A stretch of 39,259 nt of DNA, from assembly GCA_964511645.1 (NCBI GenBank), contig CAZEGV010000023.1:1-39259 (forward strand). Reading direction: 5' to 3'. This document shows, in pieces, positions 10,369 to 17,558 of this stretch. Both the position numbers and the translations under genes were made by a program. The first letter of the stretch is position 1; each line of letters begins with the position of its first letter. The stretch is from CAZEGV01 sp964511645. GTDB taxonomy: Bacteria > Bacteroidota > Bacteroidia > Cytophagales > JAAEPT01. A model generated the notes under the pieces. The model saw only the letters and a list, made by a program, of their open reading frames with translations. It was not told the DNA's origin and ran no database searches.

Positions 10369-11010
10369 TTAGTCAGTATAAAATTCAATTTTATTCAAAA
10401 TTTTATTGCCTAGAGTTATGAGCTTAGTTTTGTCATAAGCTTTACTTTTGATGAGGTAATAAACGAGTAGTTTTTTTGTTTCTTTTGTGTCAAAAACTTT
10501 GCCTTTAATTATGCCACCAAGGATTGTGTTGTTGAGTTTCCAGTAGCCGTTTAGTTGTTGATTTTGGTAAGTAGTATTGTCCCAGTCTATCAGTAGGGAG
10601 TCTAAAGAAGTACGGTTAGACCAGACTTCAATATTAAGGCTATCGAGCTGAGTGGGGAGGGAGGCATTGGCTGATGGAAGTACCGCAAAAATAAAATGTA
10701 TCTGCTCGTATTGGTCAATGAAAACTTTTTCTTTTGAATCAGGGGTTTCATTGACTTCCATTTTTATACGACTCTTATTGGTGTAAGACCATTTATAAAA
10801 TTGCTCGTTGTACTTTGTGAGTGAAAAGCTGTCTGGAATGCTTGAGTGTGCATTAAAGTGTACATCCATAAACAAGTTGAAGAGTGCAAAGTCTTCTGGT
10901 TGCTGTGTTTTTGGTGCTTTTTGTTTGGCTTGACTGTTATTTTGGCAAGCGAAAAAAAAAAGAATAACGATTAATCCAAAAACTCTAATACTGTAGGGAA
11001 TATTAAACAT
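10369..11010 (-). CDS. Putative lipoprotein of unknown function
   Basis: The 213-aa product starts with a hydrophobic segment (residues 9-20) ending in FFFAC, a plausible lipobox with Cys21 as lipidated residue, followed by a Q/K-rich linker. The rest is soluble, with no further membrane segment and no motif that I recognise. It sits between the DUF4286 gene and maeB on the same strand, with 40 bp between its stop and the maeB ATG. Its only suitable ATG lies 40 bases inside the upstream DUF4286 gene, so the two genes overlap in different frames. The neighbourhood (sprA downstream) hints at an envelope role, but that is inference only. Confidence 0.7.
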   Translation of the reverse strand: MFNIPYSIRVFGLIVILFFFACQNNSQAKQKAPKTQQPEDFALFNLFMDVHFNAHSSIPDSFSLTKYNEQFYKWSYTNKSRIKMEVNETPDSKEKVFIDQYEQIHFIFAVLPSANASLPTQLDSLNIEVWSNRTSLDSLLIDWDNTTYQNQQLNGYWKLNNTILGGIIKGKVFDTKETKKLLVYYLIKSKAYDKTKLITLGNKILNKIEFYTD

Positions 11011-11276
11011 TTTTCTCCGAATTTATTAAACATTTCTGAAATGATGAGTTCTTCTTTGTGTGAACAAAAGACATGAATCCCTTCTGGGGTATCAGATGAT
11101 AATTGACAACAGAAGGTAAGTGTTTCTTGGTCATGGTCGGTGTGGATTTTCATCAACTGGGATTTGGTGAAGCATTTTGACTCCATTGCGTAAGGAATAT
11201 AGCGTTGTCGTACCCAACTGTTCCAGTCTTTAAGGAGGTCTTTTTCTAAATTAAATGTAACGTTGTATATGAACAT
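10971..11276 (-). CDS. DUF4286 family protein
   Basis: A small 101-aa protein that begins MFIYNVTFNLE and has the family pattern: an N-terminal strand, a WxxWxxxxYIPYAM helix, and a C-terminal FGEKCLIFPTVLEFL strand. DUF4286 proteins are short ferredoxin-like-fold proteins of Bacteroidota with no assigned function. The frame is open back to 11387, but that extension reads into an intergenic hairpin repeat (11371-11454) and lacks family similarity, so the ATG at 11276 is chosen. Its 3' end overlaps the start of the lipoprotein gene by 40 bp. It is probably the first gene of the run ending in sprA. Confidence 0.8.
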   Translation of the reverse strand: MFIYNVTFNLEKDLLKDWNSWVRQRYIPYAMESKCFTKSQLMKIHTDHDQETLTFCCQLSSDTPEGIHVFCSHKEELIISEMFNKFGEKCLIFPTVLEFLD

Positions 11277-11370
11277 TTTTTTGGTTTTGTTATTCTTCCG
11301 AAATTTACAACTCTTTGTGGAGATATGAAATGTTTTTCTGTAAAGAGTTGGGATAGGTTGTGGGTGGCTT

Positions 11371-11454
11371 AGGGATTGAAGCGGCATCCTTTTTTTGTAT
11401 CATATTGAGCTTGTCGAAATATAGGACAAAAAAAGATACAGCGTAAAGCCCGAC
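11371..11454 (+). repeat. Intergenic hairpin element, copy 1
   Basis: Left flank AGGGATTGAAGCGGCATCC and right flank GATACAGCGTAAAGCCCGAC enclose a perfect 9-bp stem (11390-11398 with 11426-11434, T7GT with ACA7). The loop contains TTGAGCTTGTCGAAAT. It lies between the divergent DUF4286 and MORN genes. Four more copies with similar flanks but different stems lie at 17467-17535, 20896-21006, 29649-29736 and 33590-33687. Confidence 0.75.
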
Positions 11455-11557
11455 TGTGAGGCGATACAAGAGTTTTGGCTAATTTGTGGTTATATTTCTC
11501 GCCGAATAGAAAGCCCCAGTTTTTTTATTTTATAGTTTTAGCTTAACTTATGCTTTG

Positions 11558-12265
11558 ATGGAAAGAAAAAAAACAAAGCATTTATTTTTTATCCTAATTG
11601 GGCTTGTATTACTGCTTTCTGGATTGTTTTATGTTTACATGAATAGTGGGGTTTTACCTTATGCGATTTTGCCTAGCAGAGCTAATGTACCGACTAACGG
11701 GGTTTATTACACTTATTATTCGAATCATAAGAAAAAATCAAAAACCCGATACCATATGGGAGAAAGGGATGGTGTGATGGTTTCGTATTATAAGAATGGG
11801 CATAAAAAGGAGTCTGTTTTTTATAAAAATGGGCTTAAGAATGGCTTGAGCTATTATTATACAGATAGTGGGGCTTTGTACAAAATGGCACTTTTTGCTA
11901 GAGGAGTAGAGGAGAAATCTCATATTGTGAATGACTCGCTGTATAAGCATGAGGTGGTGATTGAGGCTCATGGAGAAGTCGTGTTTCGAAAGTCGTGTAG
12001 TGCTTGTCATCATGGCTTGGTTACTATTCCTGATAGTTTATCTCAGGTGGATGATTTGACTTTAAATATTGTTTTTAATATAGATACGGTTCATTATTAT
12101 TTATTGGATAGCGTTGTTTACGAGCAGTACTTGAAGCGAGATAGCACAGTTGTTTTGGAAAAGTACGATGTGAAGGCTATTGAGCGATTTTTAGAGCAAG
12201 AGATGATTGAGAGAAAGCGGATTAAAGTAATTCGTGAATTGCGTCCAAATGCAAAAAAGATATGA
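11558..12265 (+). CDS. MORN/YwqK-like repeat protein with a CxxCH cytochrome c-type motif
   Basis: The 235-aa product has an N-terminal membrane anchor or signal segment (about residues 8-27). Then come MORN-variant (YwqK-like) repeats at about 45-110, seen as recurring GxYYxYYxNGxKK units. After them, CSACH at residues 147-151 is a c-type haem attachment motif set in a cytochrome c-like context (VFRKSCSACHHG), with a terminal helix (YDVKAIERFLEQEM) resembling the last helix of small cytochromes c. No convincing downstream methionine ligand is visible, so the haem, if bound, may have unusual ligation. A TTG one codon earlier is possible, but the ATG is preferred. Its stop overlaps the next gene's start (ATGA), so the two are translationally coupled. 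Confidence 0.75.
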   Translation: MERKKTKHLFFILIGLVLLLSGLFYVYMNSGVLPYAILPSRANVPTNGVYYTYYSNHKKKSKTRYHMGERDGVMVSYYKNGHKKESVFYKNGLKNGLSYYYTDSGALYKMALFARGVEEKSHIVNDSLYKHEVVIEAHGEVVFRKSCSACHHGLVTIPDSLSQVDDLTLNIVFNIDTVHYYLLDSVVYEQYLKRDSTVVLEKYDVKAIERFLEQEMIERKRIKVIRELRPNAKKI

Positions 12266-12627
12266 ACATAGAAGCATTTAGAATGCACTGTATAGCTAAA
12301 CTTGGTGTGACGGAAGAGTTGCCGTTTGATAACAATACGCTGGTGTTTAAGGTGATGGGAAAGATGTTTGCTTTGACAGGGGTTGATACGTTTGATTCGA
12401 TTAACTTAAAATGTAATCCAGAATTGGCAATAGAGTTGAGAGAGCAATATGATGAAGTAACTCCAGGTTATCATATGAATAAAAAACATTGGAATTCGGT
12501 AAGTATGATGGGAAGATTGAGTGATGGGCAGATAAAAGAATGGGTGGATCATTCTTATGATTTAGTTGTGAAGGGTTTGACTAAGAAGTTAAGGGAAGAG
12601 TTGGAAGAAATGAATAGTTTTTTATGA
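12262..12627 (+). CDS. MmcQ/YjbR family protein
   Basis: The 121-aa product matches the MmcQ/YjbR (CyaY-like fold, often called DNA-binding) family: an N-terminal helix with a GVTEELPF turn, a central VFKVMGKMFAL strand, a NLKCNPELAIELRE segment and the diagnostic PGYHMNKKHWNSV motif. Length is normal. The cellular role of the family is poorly known. Its ATG overlaps the TGA of the MORN/haem-motif gene by four bases, so they form one transcript. The 3' end runs directly into the promoter of the TM2 gene. Confidence 0.88.
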   Translation: MNIEAFRMHCIAKLGVTEELPFDNNTLVFKVMGKMFALTGVDTFDSINLKCNPELAIELREQYDEVTPGYHMNKKHWNSVSMMGRLSDGQIKEWVDHSYDLVVKGLTKKLREELEEMNSFL

Positions 12628-12634
12628 AGTTTAT

Positions 12635-12665
12635 TTGGTTTTTAAAAAGAATGGAGCTAAAATTG
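12635..12665 (+). promoter_or_regulatory. Predicted promoter of the TM2-domain gene
   Basis: TTG at 12635-12637, a 20-bp spacer and TAAAATTG at 12658-12665 fit the Bacteroidota -33/-7 pattern (TTG, TAnnTTTG) with one mismatch. The same arrangement and spacer recur at 13560-13590 before the paralogue. Confidence 0.45.
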
Positions 12666-12684
12666 TATTATAACTAATTAAAAC

Positions 12685-12782
12685 AAATAATTATGAAAAA
12701 GGTATTATCGTTTGTATTAGCAGTTTCTATCACTGCAGTGAGTTTTGCATCAAAAAGTGGAAAATCAAAATCATCAGCTCCA
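12685..12782 (+). repeat. Promoter-proximal and leader direct repeat, copy A
   Basis: These 98 bases match 13605-13702 with one mismatch (G at 12735, A at 13655). They cover the ribosome-binding region and first 30 codons. Similarity, with small gaps, extends upstream to about 12631 through the promoter. Confidence 0.9.
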
Positions 12783-13181
12783 GCGGCTGTTGTAACGGTT
12801 GAGCAACATGTGGCAGCTAGCTCTGTTAAGGGTGAGTTAAATCAATTGCCTTCTTTAGAAGAAAAAGTGTTGCAAAATGTTAATGTGTCAAATTTGAAAG
12901 ACTTATCTAAATTAGATAAAAAGGCATTGAAAAAAGAAGTGAAATCACTCAAAAAAGAAGCAAAAAATGCTTCTTCTGGAAAAACACAACTTATTGCATT
13001 AATTTTAGTCCTTTTGGTAGGATCTCTCGGTATTCATAGATTCTATCTTGGATATACTCTTATAGGAGTAATTCAGTTACTTACATTAGGTGGATGTGGT
13101 ATCTGGGCATTGATTGACTTAATTAGAATTATAATGGGTAATTTAAAACCAATGGATGGTGATTACTCCGAAAAACTTTAA
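12693..13181 (+). CDS. TM2 domain-containing membrane protein
   Basis: A 162-aa protein with a cleavable-looking signal segment (residues 1-19), a Lys/Ser-rich stretch, a charged probable coiled coil (about 65-95) and a C-terminal TM2 domain: two membrane helices joined by GIHRFYLGY, with a GGCGIWALIDLIRI second helix. TM2 proteins are widespread but of uncertain function. The first ~34 residues are almost identical to those of the protein at 13613-14113. The DUF2752-like gene starts 3 bp after its stop, and TM2/DUF2752 pairs are, as I recall, common in Bacteroidota. Confidence 0.88.
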   Translation: MKKVLSFVLAVSITAVSFASKSGKSKSSAPAAVVTVEQHVAASSVKGELNQLPSLEEKVLQNVNVSNLKDLSKLDKKALKKEVKSLKKEAKNASSGKTQLIALILVLLVGSLGIHRFYLGYTLIGVIQLLTLGGCGIWALIDLIRIIMGNLKPMDGDYSEKL

Positions 13182-13184
13182 TTA

Positions 13185-13514
13185 GTGACTAATAGGAGAG
13201 ATAAAATAATTAAAATAAGAAGAGTTGTATTTACAACTCTTCTTATTTTTGTGCCTATAATTTTGATTATTCTTCCGAAAGATTTTTTTGATCAAGGTCA
13301 AAGTTTAAGCCTTTTTGTTTTGTTCGGTGTTGGAGAATATGTTTATTCAACTGGAATGACTAGAGCTATTATGCACTTAATTCATTTAGATTTTGAGTCT
13401 GCATGGTCTTATAATAAATTGAGCTTTATAGTGTTTCCGTTGCTTAGTTTACTTTGGTTAAAAATGTTTTTAGATCAAATAGGAAAAACTCCTAAATTAC
13501 TTAGGAAGCTTTAA
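13185..13514 (+). CDS. DUF2752-like small membrane protein lacking the usual cysteine motif
   Basis: The 109-aa product has membrane helices at about 12-30 and 80-97. The central YSTGMTRAIMHLIHLDFESAWSYN segment follows the DUF2752 pattern (CPxCGxTRA...HxDxxxAxxYN), but the two cysteines and the proline are absent. The start is GTG at 13185, 3 bp after the TM2 stop; no suitable ATG lies nearby. Coupling to the TM2 gene supports a shared membrane role, which is unknown for the family. Confidence 0.65.
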   Translation: MTNRRDKIIKIRRVVFTTLLIFVPIILIILPKDFFDQGQSLSLFVLFGVGEYVYSTGMTRAIMHLIHLDFESAWSYNKLSFIVFPLLSLLWLKMFLDQIGKTPKLLRKL

Positions 13515-13559
13515 GGGCTGTTTTTCATTCAATTAGTAAGAAAACAAGATGTTTTTTAT

Positions 13560-13590
13560 TTGGTTTTTAAAAAGAATGGGTTTAAAGTTG
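13560..13590 (+). promoter_or_regulatory. Predicted promoter of the second leader-sharing gene
   Basis: TTG at 13560-13562, a 20-bp spacer and TAAAGTTG at 13583-13590 duplicate the arrangement seen at 12635-12665. Between the two promoters, the spacer starts with the same run of bases. Confidence 0.4.
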
Positions 13591-13604
13591 TATTATGACA
13601 GAAT

Positions 13605-13702
13605 AAATAATTATGAAAAAGGTATTATCGTTTGTATTAGCAGTTTCTATCACTACAGTGAGTTTTGCATCAAAAAGTGGAAAATCAAAATCATCAGCTC
13701 CA
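13605..13702 (+). repeat. Promoter-proximal and leader direct repeat, copy B
   Basis: This copy lies 920 bp downstream of copy A (12685-12782), with one mismatch over 98 bases. The sequences diverge quickly after codon 30. Confidence 0.9.
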
Positions 13703-14113
13703 TCTGTTGTGGTGGCAATTCAGCAACACGTAGCTGCAAGTGCTGAACTTAAAGAGTTAGCTCAACTTCCTCAGTCTCCATCTATTGAGCAACGTATTGC
13801 CTCAATAAAAGGAAATCAGGCGAATGCTGAAATGACTAAGGCTGAGAAAAAAGCATTTAAAAAGCAGGTTAAAAGTGAAATTAAAGAATTGAAATCAGAG
13901 CTAAAAAGCAATGAGTTGGATGTTAAATGGTTGATATTATTATTAGCGACGGTATTTCTTGGGTTCTTTGTAGCTCTTTGGTATTATTTACAATATGGTA
14001 ACGAAAAGCCATTTAAATTGATTTTAATTCTTTCTCTTTTGGGTATAATTACATTCGGAATTACTTTGTTTGTTGCTTGGGTTATTGGTCTTGTGAACTT
14101 TTTCACGAAGTAA
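13613..14113 (+). CDS. Paralogue of the TM2 protein with a different two-helix C-terminus
   Basis: The 166-aa product shares the signal and Lys/Ser-rich leader (residues 1-34, one difference) with the TM2 protein at 12693-13181. It also shares a weaker central similarity (QQHVAAS, lysine-rich coiled coil). Its C-terminus holds two membrane helices (about 104-123 and 133-160) without the GxHRFYLG motif, so the TM2 domain has been replaced or has diverged beyond recognition. It is preceded by its own copy of the promoter and followed by a strong terminator. Function unknown. Confidence 0.8.
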   Translation: MKKVLSFVLAVSITTVSFASKSGKSKSSAPSVVVAIQQHVAASAELKELAQLPQSPSIEQRIASIKGNQANAEMTKAEKKAFKKQVKSEIKELKSELKSNELDVKWLILLLATVFLGFFVALWYYLQYGNEKPFKLILILSLLGIITFGITLFVAWVIGLVNFFTK

Positions 14114-14136
14114 TTAGCTAGATAGTATTGAAGTTT

Positions 14137-14171
14137 AAAGCCTAAGAATTTTATATTCTTAGGCTTTTTTT
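14137..14171 (+). terminator. Intrinsic terminator, possibly bidirectional
   Basis: A 13-bp perfect stem (14137-14149 with 14155-14167) with a TTTAT loop is followed by a T run. It lies between the convergent gene at 13613-14113 and the DUF4349 gene, and its T run overlaps the latter's stop codon, so it may serve both. Confidence 0.85.
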
Positions 14172-15000
14172 ATTTTACTTTTTTAATAATCTTTAGTATT
14201 AAATAAACAATTCCTATTACAAATAAGAAACTCATTGTAATGCGAAAGAAGGTTTTGGCAGTCCACTCTAGGGCTATTTTTGTGCGTTGAGCCAATCCGA
14301 TATGTCTTATTGCTATTTCTGAAATAGAGAAATTAACTGTACAAAATTCATTTTCGCTATCAAAATCTCCTAGATTGACTCCTATGTTTTGTAGTTGTTC
14401 TTCGGTTTCAAGAATCCTATTTTCAAGCTGGATGTACTCCTTTATTTTCCCCCCTTTATTTTTTAGAGCTACAAGCGAGTTTCGTAATTTTTCAAGAGAA
14501 GCTTTTTTGGCATTTAGCTCTCGGTATTCATTGGTTTTATCCTTTTTAGTGATTTGCTTGGCTTGTACATTCCCTATTTTACTTAGGTTTTTATAAAGTT
14601 GGTCAAAGTGATTAGGTGGCACACCAATTGTTAACGTTAATTGGCGGTTTCCATTATTTCCATTTTTTTGTTCAAACTGAATCAGTGATTGAGTAGACTT
14701 AATATAACGTCTAACTTGGTTTTCATCTTGTTTAAACACGGTGGATTGGCTAGTGATTTGAGCTATTTTCTCATATTTTTGATCTACTTGCACAAGATGA
14801 GTATTGATGTTTTTGTATTGCTTGGTAGCGTAATTTTTGCGAATACTCACAAATTCACCAACAGTCCAAGTGGGTTGTTGAAACTCTGCTTGTATTGGTT
14901 TTGTATAGCCATACCATAACCTAAAGCCAAATAATAGTATAAATAGTGCTACGAATCCTAAGGTGGTTTTTTGCAATAATGATTTTGATATTGTTTTCAT
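14170..15000 (-). CDS. DUF4349 domain-containing membrane protein
   Basis: The 276-aa product has an N-terminal membrane segment (about 12-30), a periplasmic part with the DUF4349 pattern (ferredoxin-like half with LTIGVPPNHFDQLYKNLSKIG, then YRELNAKKASLEKL and a coiled coil up to QLENRILETEEQLQ), and a C-terminal membrane helix (about 250-271) with a Lys-rich end. Such proteins are membrane-anchored with a periplasmic coiled coil; no function is established. It is the last gene of a tightly packed run with three SIMPL-type genes (12-bp gap), which suggests a joint envelope role. Confidence 0.85.
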   Translation of the reverse strand: MKTISKSLLQKTTLGFVALFILLFGFRLWYGYTKPIQAEFQQPTWTVGEFVSIRKNYATKQYKNINTHLVQVDQKYEKIAQITSQSTVFKQDENQVRRYIKSTQSLIQFEQKNGNNGNRQLTLTIGVPPNHFDQLYKNLSKIGNVQAKQITKKDKTNEYRELNAKKASLEKLRNSLVALKNKGGKIKEYIQLENRILETEEQLQNIGVNLGDFDSENEFCTVNFSISEIAIRHIGLAQRTKIALEWTAKTFFRITMSFLFVIGIVYLILKIIKKVK

Positions 15001-15012
15001 GGTTTTATTGAT

Positions 15013-15738
15013 TTAGTTAATGTGATACTCTATAATTAATGATTCTTGCGCCTGCATGGTGCCGTTATATATACTTACTGTTTTTTCTTTGACCTCTTTA
15101 GCTTTATCTATGTTGTTTTCTGTTTCAAGTAACTTGTTTTGATCATAAATAGGGGGTGTAGAAGCGATATTTATGTTTTTGATACTAATTACTTCTTTTT
15201 TTGTTGCTTGGGTAGATTTTAATAACTTATCAGCGATGATATTTGCTTTGTCCAAGGCATTGAGATAAGCGGCATTGTTTAAACTATCTAAATTACTGTG
15301 TGTAAAAGAGAGGTTTCCTATTTCGATTTGTTTATTGATGAGTAGCTTGGTGTATAATTGCTCTAAAACAGTTAAGTTTTTGATGTGGATACTCATAGAT
15401 GTAGCTGACTTATAGCCATCAAATTTATAGGTGTTTTTATGCCAACGGTATTCCTTAGATTGTGCGATGTTATTAGTAACGATGTCTTCTTGTTTGATTT
15501 TATACGATTTAAACAATTTTTTAAGTTCTTCTGATTGTTTAATTAGGCAAGTTTTTGACTTTGCTATATTTTTGTTAATACACTTGAGGTATACGTTTAC
15601 AAAAGCTTCGTTAGGCTGTACTTTGGCTTCTCCAGTTATTTTGAGAATGATAGACTTATTAATTAATTTATTACTTTTTTCTACCTGACTACAGGCCAAA
15701 AACCCAAAAGACACAATGATGATGAGTAAATATTTCAT
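15013..15738 (-). CDS. SIMPL-domain lipoprotein
   Basis: The 241-aa product has a lipoprotein signal (FGFLAC, Cys16) and then a SIMPL (DUF541, YggE-like) domain: an ILKITGEAKVQPNEAFVNV first strand, the helix with KSCLIKQSEELKKLFKS, and the LYTKLLINKQIEIGNLSFTHSN and NAAYLNALDKANIIADKLL segments. SIMPL proteins are periplasmic or outer-membrane-associated, and YggE is linked to oxidative stress defence, but the molecular activity is unclear. It is separated by 3 bp from the next SIMPL gene upstream and 12 bp from the DUF4349 gene downstream, so it is almost certainly co-transcribed. Confidence 0.85.
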   Translation of the reverse strand: MKYLLIIIVSFGFLACSQVEKSNKLINKSIILKITGEAKVQPNEAFVNVYLKCINKNIAKSKTCLIKQSEELKKLFKSYKIKQEDIVTNNIAQSKEYRWHKNTYKFDGYKSATSMSIHIKNLTVLEQLYTKLLINKQIEIGNLSFTHSNLDSLNNAAYLNALDKANIIADKLLKSTQATKKEVISIKNINIASTPPIYDQNKLLETENNIDKAKEVKEKTVSIYNGTMQAQESLIIEYHIN

Positions 15739-15741
15739 GAT

Positions 15742-16440
15742 TTATTTAATTTCAAATTTAACATATATAGAAGATTGCAATTTGATTTTCTGAAACTGAA
15801 TAGCTTCATTCACCTCTTCTAGTTCAGTAAATGAATAATTGAATTTATTATTTACCTGATTAGTCAAGAATTTATTATTTTTGAAAGCGACTTCCTCATG
15901 AATTTTTAATGGCTTACCTGTTTGTTCGTCAATAGCAGATAATAAATAATCAGCTTTTTCTTTTGCTGCTTTAATCGCTTCAATTCGCACCTCTTTTCTA
16001 TATGTTACAATGTTAGAGTGATCAACTTTTGAGATGTATGCACCTAGGATTTTGAGTTGGTCTAATTTTTTAAAAACTTTTTTAACACTCGAAGCATCAT
16101 TTACTTTTAGTACATAGTCGTTGTTAACAATCACACCTTGTTTTCTCCACCTTATTCTTATATAATCAGAATTGGCATCTGATAATACAAAGTTATTTAA
16201 TGGGATGTTGATTATTTTTAATGCATCCCGAAAATTCTTTTCTTGTTGCTCTATCGTGATTTTCTTTTTACCATCATACCTCTCTCTAATTGTAATAGCA
16301 ATATAAATTTCATCGGGGATTATTTCTCGTTTAGATGCGCCAGTTACTTCTATGTAAGATTTTTGAAAAATCTCTTGTCCATAGGAAGTAACAACAGTAA
16401 ATAAAAGAAATAACGTCGTGATTATATTTAATTTTTTCAT
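15742..16440 (-). CDS. SIMPL-domain exported protein
   Basis: A 232-aa protein with a signal peptide (about residues 1-21, ending SYGQ) and a SIMPL/DUF541 domain: SYIEVTGASKREIIPDEIYIAI followed by EQQEKNFRDALKIINIPLNN, and near the C-terminus VRIEAIKAAKEKADYLLSAI, the family's AxxxAxxKAxxLA-type helix. It lacks a lipobox, so it is probably periplasmic. It lies 3 bp from the genes on both sides. It is clearly distinct in sequence from the two neighbouring SIMPL-type proteins, so the duplication is old. Confidence 0.84.
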   Translation of the reverse strand: MKKLNIITTLFLLFTVVTSYGQEIFQKSYIEVTGASKREIIPDEIYIAITIRERYDGKKKITIEQQEKNFRDALKIINIPLNNFVLSDANSDYIRIRWRKQGVIVNNDYVLKVNDASSVKKVFKKLDQLKILGAYISKVDHSNIVTYRKEVRIEAIKAAKEKADYLLSAIDEQTGKPLKIHEEVAFKNNKFLTNQVNNKFNYSFTELEEVNEAIQFQKIKLQSSIYVKFEIK

Positions 16441-16443
16441 GGG

Positions 16444-17379
16444 TTATTTAATGTTTAGTTGTTTAAGTTCACCATTAGGGCTAATCAAAATATACTCTTT
16501 CTCAGTTGGCGTCTGCTTTTTTATAGTTACCTTCATTTCATACATCACCTGTATTACAGGCTCTAATACCACAGGGTTTTGTACAAAATCAAAATCCTTA
16601 TTCATAATAGGCTGATAATACAATGTTTTTGATTTATTAGCTTTGCTTATATCGTTAGCCCTCTTTCTTAAATTCAAAGAAGAAGAATTATAAGCAGTAT
16701 ACGACTGATAATTCTCAATCGGGTACTCAATTTTATAAGCATCGGATAGTTGAATTTCTAGCGTATCAAAATTTATAAACATTATTTGTTCGTAGTGTTT
16801 TAGTTTGTCTTTCAACACTAATTTCGCCTTTTCTCTAAGCTCTTTTTTGACACTTTCCAGTTTTGTCGAATAATAATCAACACGTACCAAATCATAGATT
16901 TCAGCTTTGGCAAAAGAAGAAATAATCTTATTTAACATTATAGGATTTTTATACTTGATATGGATATTCTTTTTTAATTCAAACCCAGTTGGGATTTCAT
17001 TATAATTTCGCTTGCTAAACAGTCTTTTCTCCAAGTGAAAAGCATAAGCAGGCACAAACGAAATCATATCCACATAAATCTCTACCCTCTCTTTATCTTT
17101 AAAATTAGCAGTAGCTTGCTCTATTCTAGTATCAATCAGTGCATTAACTTCCTCCGTAGTTTTCCCTACTTGGGTCACGCTAAAAATAGCGGTATAAATA
17201 TCGGCCTTTACATTTGTCATCCCCCGCACACTCGTAAACAAATCCTTGTTTGGATATCTTACGCTAACCTTTGTGGTTGGATAAGTGAATTTTTGATGAT
17301 AATTGACATTGCCAGATATTTGCCCAAATATTGTCTGAGTGACGAGCATTACGAGTGATGAAATTGCTATTTTTTTCAT
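16444..17379 (-). CDS. Divergent SIMPL-like exported protein
   Basis: From the ATG at 17379 the product is 311 aa with a signal peptide (MKKIAISSLVMLVTQTIFGQ). The layout suggests a SIMPL-like core: VKADIYTAIFSVTQVGKTTEEVN, a long internal segment, then SSFAKAEIYDLVRVDYYST and ELREKAKLVLKDKLKHYEQI, which parallel the family's second strand pair and helix. It is longer than the neighbours and ends with a unique tail. The frame is open back to 17520, but that part reads into a hairpin repeat (17467-17535), so the later ATG is chosen. Membership in the SIMPL family is inferred from pattern and from its position as first gene of the cluster. Confidence 0.68.
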   Translation of the reverse strand: MKKIAISSLVMLVTQTIFGQISGNVNYHQKFTYPTTKVSVRYPNKDLFTSVRGMTNVKADIYTAIFSVTQVGKTTEEVNALIDTRIEQATANFKDKERVEIYVDMISFVPAYAFHLEKRLFSKRNYNEIPTGFELKKNIHIKYKNPIMLNKIISSFAKAEIYDLVRVDYYSTKLESVKKELREKAKLVLKDKLKHYEQIMFINFDTLEIQLSDAYKIEYPIENYQSYTAYNSSSLNLRKRANDISKANKSKTLYYQPIMNKDFDFVQNPVVLEPVIQVMYEMKVTIKKQTPTEKEYILISPNGELKQLNIK

Positions 17380-17466
17380 TGTATATATATTTGAATTATG
17401 ATTAATATTAGGAGCTTTCCAAGGTTTTGGGTACACATCACTTTGTTCTGTGAACTTCAAAACCTT

Positions 17467-17535
17467 GGTCGGGCTATCCGTTCTCAATCTTTCCGATGAA
17501 AAATCGGAAAGGATTTCCACTTCTATCCCTAAGCC
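17467..17535 (-). repeat. Intergenic hairpin element, copy 2
   Basis: Read on the minus strand: GGCTTAGGG, GTGGAAATCC, an 8-bp perfect stem TTTCCGAT/ATCGGAAA (17503-17510 with 17490-17497) with a 5-base loop, then GATTGAGAAC and CCCGACC. This is the shortest copy and shows the flanks without any loop insert. It lies between the SIMPL cluster and the VWA gene. Confidence 0.75.
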
Positions 17536-17558
17536 ATAAACGCCTTCGGCGATTATCC

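Noticed and set aside
13549..13746. 65-codon plus-strand frame before the second leader-sharing gene
   Set aside because: It lies in another frame across the duplicated promoter and leader; the conserved signal peptide is in the other frame.
17380..17520. Extended N-terminus of the divergent SIMPL-like protein
   Set aside because: The extension translates a hairpin repeat, while a clear signal peptide begins at 17379.
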